DNA from: Pseudomonas resinovorans NBRC 106553
GTDB lineage: Bacteria; Pseudomonadota; Gammaproteobacteria; Pseudomonadales; Pseudomonadaceae
DNA length: 64,000 nucleotides
NCBI RefSeq assembly: GCF_000412695.1
Contig: NC_021499.1
Span: 4,898,001-4,962,000, forward strand
Direction: 5' to 3'
Positions 42,150-51,143 of this stretch are shown here, one piece after another. Every line of letters begins with the position of its first letter. Position 1 is the stretch's first letter. Below the pieces are notes generated by a model. The model saw only the letters and a program-made list of their open reading frames with translations. It did no database searches and had not been told where the DNA came from. The translations under genes were made by a program, and so were the position numbers.

Positions 42150-43205
42150 CTAGAACAGATTCAACTGCTCGGCCGCGCCGCGCAGATCCTGCAACCTCAC
42201 CCCCACACCGATCAGGCGCACCGGTTTGTCGCCCCTGGCGAATGCCGTGGCGAGCAGCTGCCGATAGCTTTCCAGGTCGCGGCGGGCACCGGCCTGCTCC
42301 AGGGTGGTCTGGGTGAAATCGTGGAACTTCAGCTTCACGAAGGGCTTGTCCGGCTTGTAGCTGCTGTCCAGCCGCGCCATGCGCCCGCGCAGCTCATCCA
42401 GCAGCGCCGGCAACTGCGCCAGGCAGGCATCCAGGTCCGGCAGGTCCTGGTCGTAGGTGTTTTCCACACTGATGGACTGACGCCGGTTGTCCACCTGCAC
42501 AGGGCGCTCGTCCTGGCCACGGGCCAGGTTGTACAGGCGCTCGCCGAAACTGCCGAACTCCCGCGCCAGCGCCAGCTTGTTCCAATCCCGCAGGTCGGCG
42601 CAGGTGCGCACGCCGAGGCGGGTCATCTTCTCCGCCGTCACCTTCCCCACCCCGTGCAACTTGCTCACCGGCAACGCCGCGACGAATTCGTCCACCTGGT
42701 CCGGCGTGACCACGAACAGGCCATCCGGCTTGCGCCAGTCGCTGGCGATCTTGGCGATGAACTTGTTCGGCGCCACGCCGGCCGACACCGTGATATGCAA
42801 CTCGGCCGACACCCGCCGGCGGATTTCCTGGGCGATGCGCGTGGCGCTGCCGTTGAAGTGCGGGGTGTCGGACACATCCAGGAAGGCTTCGTCCAGGGAC
42901 AAGGGCTCGATGATCTCGGTGTAGTCGCGAAATATCTGGTGGATCTGCCGTGACACACCTTTATAGATGTCCATCCGTGGCCGCACGATGGTCAGGTCCG
43001 GGCACAGCTTGATGGCTGTGCGCATCGGCATCGCCGAGCGCACCCCATAGGCCCGCGCGTCGTAGTTGCAGGTCGCGACCACGCCACGCTTGTCCGGCGA
43101 GCCCCCCACCGCCAGCGGTTTGCCCGCCAGGCTGGGGTCGTCGCGCATCTCGATGGCGGCGTAGAAGCAATCGCAGTCGATGTGGATGATCTTTCTTTGC
43201 GGCAT
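42150..43205 (-). CDS. dinB: DNA polymerase IV
   Basis: 351 residues from ATG at 43205 (MPQRKIIHIDCDCFYAAIEM). Family Y motifs are complete: catalytic acids in DCDCFYAAI and SLDEAFLDVS, the HhH region LHGVGKVTAEKMTRLGV, and the little-finger domain. The C-terminus ends QLNLF, a sliding-clamp binding motif. It copies damaged templates. The upstream 100 bases contain no obvious LexA box. It is transcribed away from the tRNA genes. Confidence 0.95.
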   Translation of the reverse strand: MPQRKIIHIDCDCFYAAIEMRDDPSLAGKPLAVGGSPDKRGVVATCNYDARAYGVRSAMPMRTAIKLCPDLTIVRPRMDIYKGVSRQIHQIFRDYTEIIEPLSLDEAFLDVSDTPHFNGSATRIAQEIRRRVSAELHITVSAGVAPNKFIAKIASDWRKPDGLFVVTPDQVDEFVAALPVSKLHGVGKVTAEKMTRLGVRTCADLRDWNKLALAREFGSFGERLYNLARGQDERPVQVDNRRQSISVENTYDQDLPDLDACLAQLPALLDELRGRMARLDSSYKPDKPFVKLKFHDFTQTTLEQAGARRDLESYRQLLATAFARGDKPVRLIGVGVRLQDLRGAAEQLNLF

Positions 43206-43312
43206 GGGGGTCGGTGGCGCGGGCAGTACCGGAGTCGGCGATGATACCGGGAGCGGCTCCGGCCGCTCTAGCACCCCGTCGTCATCCCCGACATGCCAGC
43301 TGGAATTGCTAA

Positions 43313-43346
43313 ATATTTGAGGAAAAAAGCTTTTTTCCTCAAATAT
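43313..43346. repeat. 34-bp perfect palindrome upstream of tRNA-fMet
   Basis: A perfect inverted repeat centred at 43329/43330, arms of 17 bases (ATATTTGAGGAAAAAAG and its complement). It ends 4 bases before the -35 element of the first tRNA promoter. The AT-rich part would serve as an UP element; the palindrome could also be a protein site or a terminator. Confidence 0.8.
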
Positions 43347-43349
43347 CGT

Positions 43350-43377
43350 TTGACAGCCCCCCTCGAAACTGTAGAAT
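43350..43377 (+). promoter_or_regulatory. Sigma-70 promoter of first tRNA-fMet gene
   Basis: TTGACA (43350-43355), 16-base spacer, TAGAAT (43372-43377), then GCCGG as a GC-rich discriminator before the tRNA, typical of a stable-RNA promoter. Confidence 0.8.
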
Positions 43378-43383
43378 TGCCGG

Positions 43384-43460
<77 letters not shown>

Positions 43461-43470
43461 ACATAAGGAA

Positions 43471-43496
43471 AAGGCCACTCTTCGGAGTGGCCTTTT
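43471..43496 (+). terminator. Terminator after tRNA-fMet copy 1
   Basis: AAGGCCACTC (43471-43480), loop TTCG, GAGTGGCCTT (43485-43494), then T run. Same stem as after copy 2. Confidence 0.88.
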
Positions 43497-43542
43497 TCGT
43501 TTGGGCTGAAAGTAACTATTTGATTTTAATGGAAGAAATCAT

Positions 43543-43570
43543 TTGACAGCCTGTCACGGAACTGTAGAAT
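43543..43570 (+). promoter_or_regulatory. Sigma-70 promoter of second tRNA-fMet gene
   Basis: TTGACA (43543-43548), 16-base spacer, TAGAAT (43565-43570), followed by the same GCCGG discriminator. It has an AT-rich upstream region (TTGATTTTAATGG) but lacks the 34-bp palindrome. Confidence 0.8.
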
Positions 43571-43576
43571 TGCCGG

Positions 43577-43653
<77 letters not shown>

Positions 43654-43660
43654 GATACCC

Positions 43661-43688
43661 AAAAGGCCACTCTTCGGAGTGGCCTTTT
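43661..43688 (+). terminator. Terminator after tRNA-fMet copy 2
   Basis: AAAAGGCCACTC (43661-43672), loop TTCG, GAGTGGCCTTTT (43677-43688). Nearly the same hairpin as after copy 1. Confidence 0.88.
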
Positions 43689-43797
43689 GCATTTCCGGCC
43701 TTTCCCCGTCCGTCCCAGGCTACTCGTCAGTCAGCCGTCCGCCGTAACCTCGACTTCTATACTTGAACCGCACCCATCCACCCGGTGGAGATCGGTC

Positions 43798-46203
43798 ATG
43801 GCCGCTTACTGCCCGTCCAGTGAGGAAGTCGAATACCTGAACCGCGCGCTGCGGACCCTGAGCGGCTGCAATCGCGCCCTGCTCCGCGCCGAGAATCCGT
43901 GCTTCCTGTTCCAGGAAATCTGCCGCGTGGTGGTGGAGGAAGGGGGTTACCGCATGGCCTGGGTCGGCCGCGCCGAACACGACGACGCGCAATCGGTCAC
44001 GCCGCTCGCGTATGTCGGGCTCGAAAAGTCCTACATCGATTCCCTCAACATCAGTTGGGCCGACAACGAACGCGGTCGCGGCACCACCGGCACCGCGATC
44101 CGCACCGGTGTGCCGACCATCACCCGCAATATCCTTACCGACCCCAGGCTCAGCCCCTGGCGGGAAAACGCCATTACCCACGGCATCGCCTCGATCCTGT
44201 CCCTGCCGCTGAACGTCGACGGTCAGATGTTCGGCGCCCTGGCCATCTGCGCCAAGGAACCCGACGCCTTCGGGGAACGGGAGCTGGAGCTGCTCAGCGA
44301 AGCCGCCGACGACCTCGCGTTCGGCCTGCAGGCCTTGCGCGGCAAGGCGAGCCGCCAGCAAGCCGAACGCCAGATCGAATGCCTCAATCGCGCCCTGGCC
44401 ACCCGGGTAGCGGTCAACCACGCGGTGATCCACGCCACCAGTGAAACCCCGCTGCTGGCGGACATCTGCCAGGTGCTGGTGGACGAATGCGGCTATCGCC
44501 AGGCGTGGGTCGACTACCGCCAGGACGACCCGGCACGTCCTTACCGAGTGATGGCCTGCCACGCCGCCAACGGCTTCTGCCAGGGTTGGGGGGCGGGCAG
44601 CCATGACGCCGATTTCCATGGAAAGCTGGAGCAGACGCTGCTCGCCGGCGTTCCGCTGGTAATGCGCGACCTGCTCGAAGATCCCAGCGCCGCCCTCCAC
44701 GAAGAAGCCCGCGAACTGGGCTTCGCCAGCGCCCTGGCGCTGCCCCTGCAGGTGGACGAGCGGCTCGTCGGCATGCTGGTGATCATGGCCGCCCGGGCCG
44801 ACGCCTTCGACGACAAGGAAGTGGAACTGCTGCTGGCCATGGCCAACGACCTCGGTTTCGGCATCACCACCCTGCGCACCCGCGCCCGTGCCCTGGAGGC
44901 CGAGGAAACCATCCGCCGCATGGCCTACGAGGACAGCCTGACCGGCCTGCCCAACCGCGTGCGCCTGCACGAACTGCTGGATACCGCCATAAGCAATGCC
45001 CGCCAGGAGCGCCGCCCGTTCGGCCTGCTGCACCTGGAAATCGCCCGCAACCAGGAGATCAACGAAACCCTCGGCTACCGCGAAGGCGACCGCCTGCAAG
45101 TGGAGATCGCCTCGCGCCTCAAGCAGGTCGTGGGGGATGAACGCATCGTGGCGCGGATGGGCGAATGCGAGTTCGCCGTGCTCCTGCCCAATGCCGGCGC
45201 CGAGCAGGCCACGCAGCTGGCCAAGCAGATACTCACCGCCCTGTACGACCCGGTGGAGCTCTCCGGCCTCTACCTGGAAGCCCGGGCCAGTATCGGCATC
45301 GCCCTCTACCCCGGCCATGGCACCGCCCCCGAGGCGCTGATCCGCCGTTCGGGCAGCGCCATGGAACAGGCCAAGCGCTCCAACGCGGGGTTTGCCGTGT
45401 TCCAGGGCGGCCTCGACCAGGAATGCGCCCAGCACCTGACCCTGATGGGCGACCTGCGCCGCGCCATCGACCGCAACGAGCTGCTGCTCTATTACCAACC
45501 CAAGGTGGACATCGCCAGCAACCGCGTCTGCGGCACCGAGGCACTGGTGCGCTGGCGCCACCCGCAGCACGGCATGCTTCCGCCGGACGAGTTCGTCAGG
45601 CTGGCGGAGAACACCGGGCTAATCACGCCGCTTACCCTCTGGGTCCTGGATACCGCCCTGGGCCAGTGCTACGCCTGGCACGAGGAAGGTGACGAGCGAC
45701 CGATCTCGGTCAACCTCTCCGCCCACGACCTGCGCGATCCGCGCCTGCTGGAACGCATCCAGGGCTCCTTCGCCACCTGGGGGGCCAAGCCCCACTGGAT
45801 CGAGTTCGAGCTGACCGAAAGCGCATTGATGGAGGACCCCGTGGCCTCCATGCAGACCCTCTCCGCACTCAAGGAGCTGGACGCCCGCCTGACCATCGAC
45901 GACTTCGGCACCGGCTATTCGTCCCTGGCCTACCTGCAACGGCTGCCGGTGGACTCGCTGAAGATCGACCAGTCCTTCGTCCGCGTCATGACCAGCAACA
46001 CCGGGTCGGCGAAGATCGTCCGCTCGATCATCGAGCTGGCCCACAACCTCGACCTGACGGTGGTCGCCGAAGGCGTGGAAGACCAGCTCACCTTCAACCA
46101 GCTCGGCCAGTACGGCTGCGATATCGCCCAGGGCTACAAGATCAGCCAGCCGATCCCCGCCGACCAGTTCCGCGACTGGGAAACCCGCTCCACCTGGCAC
46201 TGA
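43798..46203 (+). CDS. GAF-GAF-GGDEF-EAL c-di-GMP phosphodiesterase
   Basis: 801 residues from ATG at 43798, which has GTGGAG upstream. Two GAF domains span about residues 20-165 and 195-345. The GGDEF domain is degenerate: GECEF at 455-459 in place of GGDEF, so cyclase activity is unlikely. The EAL domain is complete: EALVRW at 581-586, FELTES, DDFGTGYSSLAYLQ and VAEGVED, so it should hydrolyse c-di-GMP. No membrane segment. The GAF domains may bind a small ligand; GTP binding by the degenerate GGDEF domain may also regulate it. It stands alone between the tRNAs and mprF. Confidence 0.88.
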   Translation: MAAYCPSSEEVEYLNRALRTLSGCNRALLRAENPCFLFQEICRVVVEEGGYRMAWVGRAEHDDAQSVTPLAYVGLEKSYIDSLNISWADNERGRGTTGTAIRTGVPTITRNILTDPRLSPWRENAITHGIASILSLPLNVDGQMFGALAICAKEPDAFGERELELLSEAADDLAFGLQALRGKASRQQAERQIECLNRALATRVAVNHAVIHATSETPLLADICQVLVDECGYRQAWVDYRQDDPARPYRVMACHAANGFCQGWGAGSHDADFHGKLEQTLLAGVPLVMRDLLEDPSAALHEEARELGFASALALPLQVDERLVGMLVIMAARADAFDDKEVELLLAMANDLGFGITTLRTRARALEAEETIRRMAYEDSLTGLPNRVRLHELLDTAISNARQERRPFGLLHLEIARNQEINETLGYREGDRLQVEIASRLKQVVGDERIVARMGECEFAVLLPNAGAEQATQLAKQILTALYDPVELSGLYLEARASIGIALYPGHGTAPEALIRRSGSAMEQAKRSNAGFAVFQGGLDQECAQHLTLMGDLRRAIDRNELLLYYQPKVDIASNRVCGTEALVRWRHPQHGMLPPDEFVRLAENTGLITPLTLWVLDTALGQCYAWHEEGDERPISVNLSAHDLRDPRLLERIQGSFATWGAKPHWIEFELTESALMEDPVASMQTLSALKELDARLTIDDFGTGYSSLAYLQRLPVDSLKIDQSFVRVMTSNTGSAKIVRSIIELAHNLDLTVVAEGVEDQLTFNQLGQYGCDIAQGYKISQPIPADQFRDWETRSTWH

Positions 46204-46252
46204 ACGGCGGGTCCACGGCCGCGACATATTGCCGCCATCTCCCTGATGTCCC

Positions 46253-46273
46253 GGCCGGCCACTGTGGCCGGCC
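46253..46273. repeat. Short perfect hairpin after the EAL gene
   Basis: GGCCGGCCAC (46253-46262), one T, GTGGCCGGCC (46264-46273). No T run follows, so it is either a weak terminator or a structural repeat. Confidence 0.55.
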
Positions 46274-46419
46274 TCCGCACTCGCCTAGACTTGCAGCGAC
46301 ACCCGGCCTTGCGCGCAGGCTCCAGCGCGGCGACGCCGGCGAAGAAAAAGTTCTGACAGACACTTGGAACTTGCTGTCGGCGCCCGCACTGAGTGGCGCA
46401 CATTGCCCAGAGGTGCTTG

Positions 46420-49065
46420 ATGCGCGCCAACACCCCGCCCGTGGAAAACCCGGCCAACGGCCACGCCAACGAAGAACCCGCCCCGCTACGCTGGATCGAC
46501 AGCCTCACCGCCTATCGGCAGTGGATCGTCATCGCCTTCACCTTCCTGGTCTTCATCGTCGGCCTGCTGGCCTGCTGGCACCTGCTGCGCGAGCTGGACC
46601 CCAGCGCATTGCGCGCCGCCGTCCACAACGTCCCCGCCAGCAGCCTGCTGCTGGCCCTCTGCGCCACCTCCGTCAGCTTCATGGCCTACGTCGGCTACGA
46701 ATGGTCCGGCTGCCGCTTCGCCGGCGTGCGCCTGCCGCTGCGGCGCATGGCACTGGGCAGCTTCTGCGCCTCCGGGGTCGGCAACGCGGTCGGCCTGTCC
46801 ATGCTCACCGGCGGCTCGGTACGTTTTCGCCTCTACGGGCGCGACAAGCTGGGCGCGGCCGATATCGCCCGCATCACCCTGTTCGCCAGCCTGGCCCTGG
46901 GCGCCGCCCTGCCGCCGCTGGCCGCCCTCGCCGCCCTGAGCGCGCCCGCGGCCGCCGCCCAGGCCCTGCGCCTGCCGGAAAGCCTGGTCAGCCTGCTGGC
47001 CCTGCTGGTGCTGGCCGGCATGGCGCTGGGCATCTTCTGGATTTCCCGCAACCGTGCGGCCGAGGCGCCAGCACCCGGCTGCATCGAGCTGCGCCTGGGC
47101 AATCGCGGCGTGCGCCTGCCCGGCCTGCGCCTGTCGGCCTTGCAACTGCTGATCACAGTGGTCGACGTCTGCGCCGCCGCCTGCGTGCTCTATGTGCTGC
47201 TGCCGGACGCCCCGCCGCTCGGCGCCTTCCTGCTGGTCTACATGCTGGCCCTGGCGGCCGGCGTACTCAGCCACGTGCCCGGCGGCGTCGGGGTATTCGA
47301 GGCGGTGCTGCTGGCGGCCTTCGCCGGCCAGCTGGGAGCGGCGCCGCTGGCGGCCGCCCTGCTGCTCTACCGCTTGATCTATGTCGGCCTGCCCCTGGTG
47401 CTGGCCTGCCTGCTGCTGCTGGCCAACGAGGCCCAGCGCCTGTTCCCGGCGGGCCGCCAGGCCCTGCGCGCCGCCTCCGGCCTGGCCGCGCCGGTGCTCT
47501 CGCTGCTGGTGTTTCTCGCCGGTGTGGTGCTGCTGTTCTCCGGCGTAACCCCGGCGGCGGACACCCGCCTGGAGCACCTGAGCTTCCTCATTCCCCACCA
47601 GTTGATAAACGCCTCGCACCTGGCCGCCAGCCTGGTAGGCGTGCTCTGCCTGCTGCTGGCCCACGGCCTGCGCCATCGCCTGTCGGCGGCCTGGGCGCTG
47701 ACCATGGCGCTGCTGTTGGCCGGCGCCGGGCTATCGCTGCTCAAGGGCTTCGACTGGGAAGAAGCCAGCCTGCTGACAGTCACCGCGTTGCTCCTGGCGA
47801 TCTTCCGCGCCGCGTTCTATCGCCCCAGCCGGCTGCTGGAAATGCCCTTCTCGCCGCTCAACCTGGCCGCCAGCGCCTGCGTGCTGCTGGCCGCCGTGTG
47901 GCTGATGTTCTTCGCCTTCCAGGACGTGCCCTACAGCCATGAACTCTGGTGGCAGTTCGAGGTGGACGGCGATGCCCCGCGCGCATTGCGCGCCTCCCTG
48001 GCCAGCGGCCTGCTGCTGGCCGGCATCGCCCTGGCCTGGCTCCTGCGTCCCGCCCCGCTGACCATCCACGAACCCACCGAAGACGAAATGCTGCGCGCCG
48101 CGGCGCTGGTGCGCAGGTCCGACCAGCCCGATGGCGGCCTGGTGCTCACCGGCGACAAGGCGCTGCTGTTCCATCCCAAGGGCGACGCCTTCCTCATGTA
48201 CGCCCGCCGTGGTCGCAGCCTGGTCGCGCTGTTCGACCCGATCGGCCCGGCAGCGCGGCGCGCCGAGCTGATCTGGCAGTTCCGCGACCTTTGCGACATC
48301 CACCATGCGCGACCGGTTTTCTACCAGGTACGCACCGAGAACCTGCCCTACTACATGGACATCGGCCTCTCCGCCCTGAAGCTCGGCGAGGAAGCGCGGG
48401 TCGACCTGCCGGGCTTCGACCTGGAGGCCAAGAACAAGGCCATGAAGGACCTGCGCTACACCCTCAGCCGGGGCCAGCGAGACGGCCTCAGCCTGCAGAT
48501 CTTCGACGCTGGCAGCGCCCCGCTGGAGGAGCTGCAGGCCATCTCCGATGCCTGGATGCAGGGCAAGCAGGGCCGGGAGAAAGGCTTCTCCCTTGGCCGT
48601 TTCGATGCCGATTACCTCAACCACTTCCGCATCGCCACCATCCAGTTCGAGGGCCGTGCGGTGGCCTTCGCCAACCTCCTGGAAACCGACGGCAACAGCC
48701 TGTCGAGCATCGACCTGATGCGGGTTCACCCCCAGGCGCCGAAGCTGACCATGGAATTCCTCATGCTCAGCCTGCTGCTGCACTACAAGGAGCGTGGCCA
48801 CCTGCGTTTCAGCCTCGGCATGGTGCCCCTGGCCGGCCTGCAGCCGCGCCGTGGCGCCCCGCTGACCCAGCGCCTCGGCGCCCTGGTGTTCCGCCGTGGC
48901 GAGCAGTTCTACAACTTCCAGGGCCTGCGCCGGTTCAAGGAGAAGTTCCAGCCCGAATGGGAGCCACGCTACATGGCCGTGCCCGCCGGGCTCGACCCGC
49001 TGGTAGCCCTGGCCGACACCGCCGCGCTGATCGCCGGCGGCTTCACCGGCCTGGTCAAACGTTGA
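46420..49065 (+). CDS. mprF: MprF bifunctional lipid aminoacyl-transferase/flippase
   Basis: 881 residues from ATG at 46420, which has AGAGGTG upstream; an upstream GTG/ATG at 46393 is less likely. About 14 membrane helices fill residues 30-530 (flippase part). The C-terminal ~330 residues are the GNAT-like aminoacyl-tRNA-phosphatidylglycerol transferase domain (KALLFHPKGDAFLMYARRG; YPRY-like RRFKEKFQPEWEPRY). In P. aeruginosa the homologue PA0920 makes alanyl-PG under acid stress. It lies 7 bases before the acvB-like gene, so they are an operon. Confidence 0.93.
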   Translation: MRANTPPVENPANGHANEEPAPLRWIDSLTAYRQWIVIAFTFLVFIVGLLACWHLLRELDPSALRAAVHNVPASSLLLALCATSVSFMAYVGYEWSGCRFAGVRLPLRRMALGSFCASGVGNAVGLSMLTGGSVRFRLYGRDKLGAADIARITLFASLALGAALPPLAALAALSAPAAAAQALRLPESLVSLLALLVLAGMALGIFWISRNRAAEAPAPGCIELRLGNRGVRLPGLRLSALQLLITVVDVCAAACVLYVLLPDAPPLGAFLLVYMLALAAGVLSHVPGGVGVFEAVLLAAFAGQLGAAPLAAALLLYRLIYVGLPLVLACLLLLANEAQRLFPAGRQALRAASGLAAPVLSLLVFLAGVVLLFSGVTPAADTRLEHLSFLIPHQLINASHLAASLVGVLCLLLAHGLRHRLSAAWALTMALLLAGAGLSLLKGFDWEEASLLTVTALLLAIFRAAFYRPSRLLEMPFSPLNLAASACVLLAAVWLMFFAFQDVPYSHELWWQFEVDGDAPRALRASLASGLLLAGIALAWLLRPAPLTIHEPTEDEMLRAAALVRRSDQPDGGLVLTGDKALLFHPKGDAFLMYARRGRSLVALFDPIGPAARRAELIWQFRDLCDIHHARPVFYQVRTENLPYYMDIGLSALKLGEEARVDLPGFDLEAKNKAMKDLRYTLSRGQRDGLSLQIFDAGSAPLEELQAISDAWMQGKQGREKGFSLGRFDADYLNHFRIATIQFEGRAVAFANLLETDGNSLSSIDLMRVHPQAPKLTMEFLMLSLLLHYKERGHLRFSLGMVPLAGLQPRRGAPLTQRLGALVFRRGEQFYNFQGLRRFKEKFQPEWEPRYMAVPAGLDPLVALADTAALIAGGFTGLVKR

Positions 49066-49072
49066 GGTGGGC

Positions 49073-50344
49073 ATGCTCAAACGCAACTGGCGACATCTGC
49101 TGCTGATCCTGATCCTCGCCCTGGTGGGCGCGGCCCTGCTGCTCTGGAGCCGTCCGGCCACCCAAGCGCGGCTGGAACACCCGCCACTGCCGGACGGCAG
49201 CCCGGCGACCCTGGCCAGCCCCGCCGAGGCCGTAGCGCAACGGGTGCTGCTGGTGGCCAACGGCGAGCAGCGCTTGACCGATGAGCAACTGCTCGCCCTG
49301 ACCCACAGCGGCAATGCGCAGATCCTCCAGCTGGAGTTGCCGGCCAAGGATTGCGCCGCCCAGCAGCAACGCCTGCAACAGGCCCGCGACCTGCTCGGCG
49401 GCGAACCCGGCGTGGTGGCCGGCATCGGGCCGGGAGCCGCCTTCGCCTGGCGCTGGCTGGCCGGCCAGGGCGACGACAAGGCCCGCGCGCTGTCCATCGA
49501 CTTCAGCCTGGACAGCCCGGACTGCACCGCCCCGCTGCCGCAGCAAGCGCCCCACGGCCACTGGCTCGCCGCCTGGAACGACAACCCGGACGACCCCAGT
49601 GCCGCCTTCGCGCGCAACCAGGCCAATGCCGACACCCTGATCAGCGACTACGACACCAGCCTGGTCGAACTGCTCCAGCAACGTCTGGCCGGGCTGCTGC
49701 AAGGCCAGGGCGAGCCGCTGCCGGTGGTGGAAGTGCCGGCCGCCAAGCCTTCCGACACCGTCACCCTGTTCTATTCTGGTGACGGTGGCTGGCGCGATCT
49801 GGACCGCGCCGTGGCCGACGAACTGGCCAAGCGCGGCCACTCGGTGGTCGGCATCGATGCCCTGCGCTACTTCTGGCGGCACAAGAGCCCCGAGCAGGGC
49901 GCCGCCGACCTGAGCCGGCTGATGCAGGCGTATCGAGAGAAATGGGGCGCCAAGCGCTTCGTGCTGGCGGGTTATTCCTTCGGCGCCGACGTACTGCCGG
50001 CGTTCTACAACCGCCTGCCGAAAGCCGACCAGGACCAGGTGGACGCCATCCTGCTGCTGGCCCTGGCCCGCAGCGGCAACTTCGAGATCGAGGTGCAGGG
50101 CTGGCTCGGCAAGACCGGCCAGGAAGCCGCCACCGGCCCGGAGCTGGCGAAATTGCCGGCGGCCAAGGTGCTGTGCGTATACGGCAAGGAAGAGACGGCC
50201 GAAAGTGGCTGCACTCAACCGGGCGCCGTCGGCGAAATGCTCGAACTGCCCGGCGGCCATCACTACGACGAGAACTACCCGGCGCTGGCGGAAAAGCTGC
50301 TCATCGGAGTGGAGAAACGCCAGCAAACCCTGGCCAAGGATTGA
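49073..50344 (+). CDS. acvB: AcvB-type alanyl-phosphatidylglycerol hydrolase
   Basis: 423 residues from ATG at 49073 (GAGGTG upstream). An N-terminal membrane anchor or signal (LLLILILALVGAALLLW) precedes a periplasmic region and an alpha/beta hydrolase domain with the nucleophile in AGYSFGADV (GxSxG). The domain is of the VirJ/AcvB type. PA0919, next to mprF in P. aeruginosa, removes Ala from Ala-PG, and the same arrangement here suggests the same job. Confidence 0.87.
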   Translation: MLKRNWRHLLLILILALVGAALLLWSRPATQARLEHPPLPDGSPATLASPAEAVAQRVLLVANGEQRLTDEQLLALTHSGNAQILQLELPAKDCAAQQQRLQQARDLLGGEPGVVAGIGPGAAFAWRWLAGQGDDKARALSIDFSLDSPDCTAPLPQQAPHGHWLAAWNDNPDDPSAAFARNQANADTLISDYDTSLVELLQQRLAGLLQGQGEPLPVVEVPAAKPSDTVTLFYSGDGGWRDLDRAVADELAKRGHSVVGIDALRYFWRHKSPEQGAADLSRLMQAYREKWGAKRFVLAGYSFGADVLPAFYNRLPKADQDQVDAILLLALARSGNFEIEVQGWLGKTGQEAATGPELAKLPAAKVLCVYGKEETAESGCTQPGAVGEMLELPGGHHYDENYPALAEKLLIGVEKRQQTLAKD

Positions 50345-50422
50345 TCCAGGTTCAGATTCGCTTAATACGGCTTCAGTATCCTGACCGACCGTTTTGCCAC
50401 AAGAAACTAAAGAGGACTCCTG

Positions 50423-50971
50423 ATGAGCCTGAATAACGCGCCGTCCCGCTATGGGCGCCTGTCCATCGCCCTGCACTGGCTGATGCTGTTGCTGATCGCC
50501 GCGGTCTACGCCTGTGTCGAAATCAAGGGCAACTTCCCCAGGGGCAGTGAAACCCGCCAATTGCTCACGCAATGGCACTTCATGCTCGGCCTGGCGGTGT
50601 TCTTCCTGGTCTGGCTGCGACTGTTCGCCGTGATCGCCTACCCCACCCCGGCCATCCGGCCGACACCGCCGGGCTGGCAGAACGCACTCTCCAAGCTGAT
50701 GCACGTGGCGCTCTACGCCCTGATGATCGGCGCGCCCCTGGCCGGCTGGCTGATCCTCAGCGCCGGGGGCAGGCCCATTCCCTTCTTCGGCCTGGAGCTG
50801 CCGGCGCTGATCGGCCCGAACAAGCAACTGGCCGGGCAGATCAAGGAACTCCATGAACTGGCGGGCACCGCCGGCTACTGGCTGATCGGCCTGCACGCGG
50901 TGGCGGCGCTGTTCCACCACTACGTGAGCCGGGACAACACCCTGGTGCGGATGCTGCCGGGCAAGGATTGA
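50423..50971 (+). CDS. Cytochrome b561
   Basis: 182 residues with four membrane helices and haem-ligand His in LHWLMLLLIAAVYACVEIKG, WHFMLGLAVFFLVWLR, MHVALYALMIGAPLAGW and ELHELAGTAGYWLIGLHAVAALFHHY. It is likely a ubiquinol-oxidising b-type cytochrome in the inner membrane. It lies ~80 bases after acvB and matches PA0918. Confidence 0.92.
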   Translation: MSLNNAPSRYGRLSIALHWLMLLLIAAVYACVEIKGNFPRGSETRQLLTQWHFMLGLAVFFLVWLRLFAVIAYPTPAIRPTPPGWQNALSKLMHVALYALMIGAPLAGWLILSAGGRPIPFFGLELPALIGPNKQLAGQIKELHELAGTAGYWLIGLHAVAALFHHYVSRDNTLVRMLPGKD

Positions 50972-51002
50972 TTGCCCTGTAGAGACTCCCCCGTCCTGCA
51001 CT

Positions 51003-51120
51003 TGTAGGAGCGAGCTCTGCTCGCGAACGGTCCGAGCGCGGTCTTTCGCGAACAGTTCGTAGCCCGGATGGAATCCGGGAAAACCCTGGCACCGCGCTTC
51101 CCGGATTGCATCCGGGCTAC
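51003..51120. repeat. Two dispersed repeat families between cyt b561 and kup
   Basis: The first part (51003-51026) is one arm, TGTAGGAGCGAGCTCTGCTC(+4), identical to 57737-57760. The second part is an inverted repeat, GTAGCCCGGATG (51059-51070) and CATCCGGGCTAC (51109-51120), with inner TCCGGG/CCCGGA. They fill the gap between convergent genes. Confidence 0.78.
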
Positions 51121-51143
51121 CCCGTTGGCTAGCCCGGGCAACG

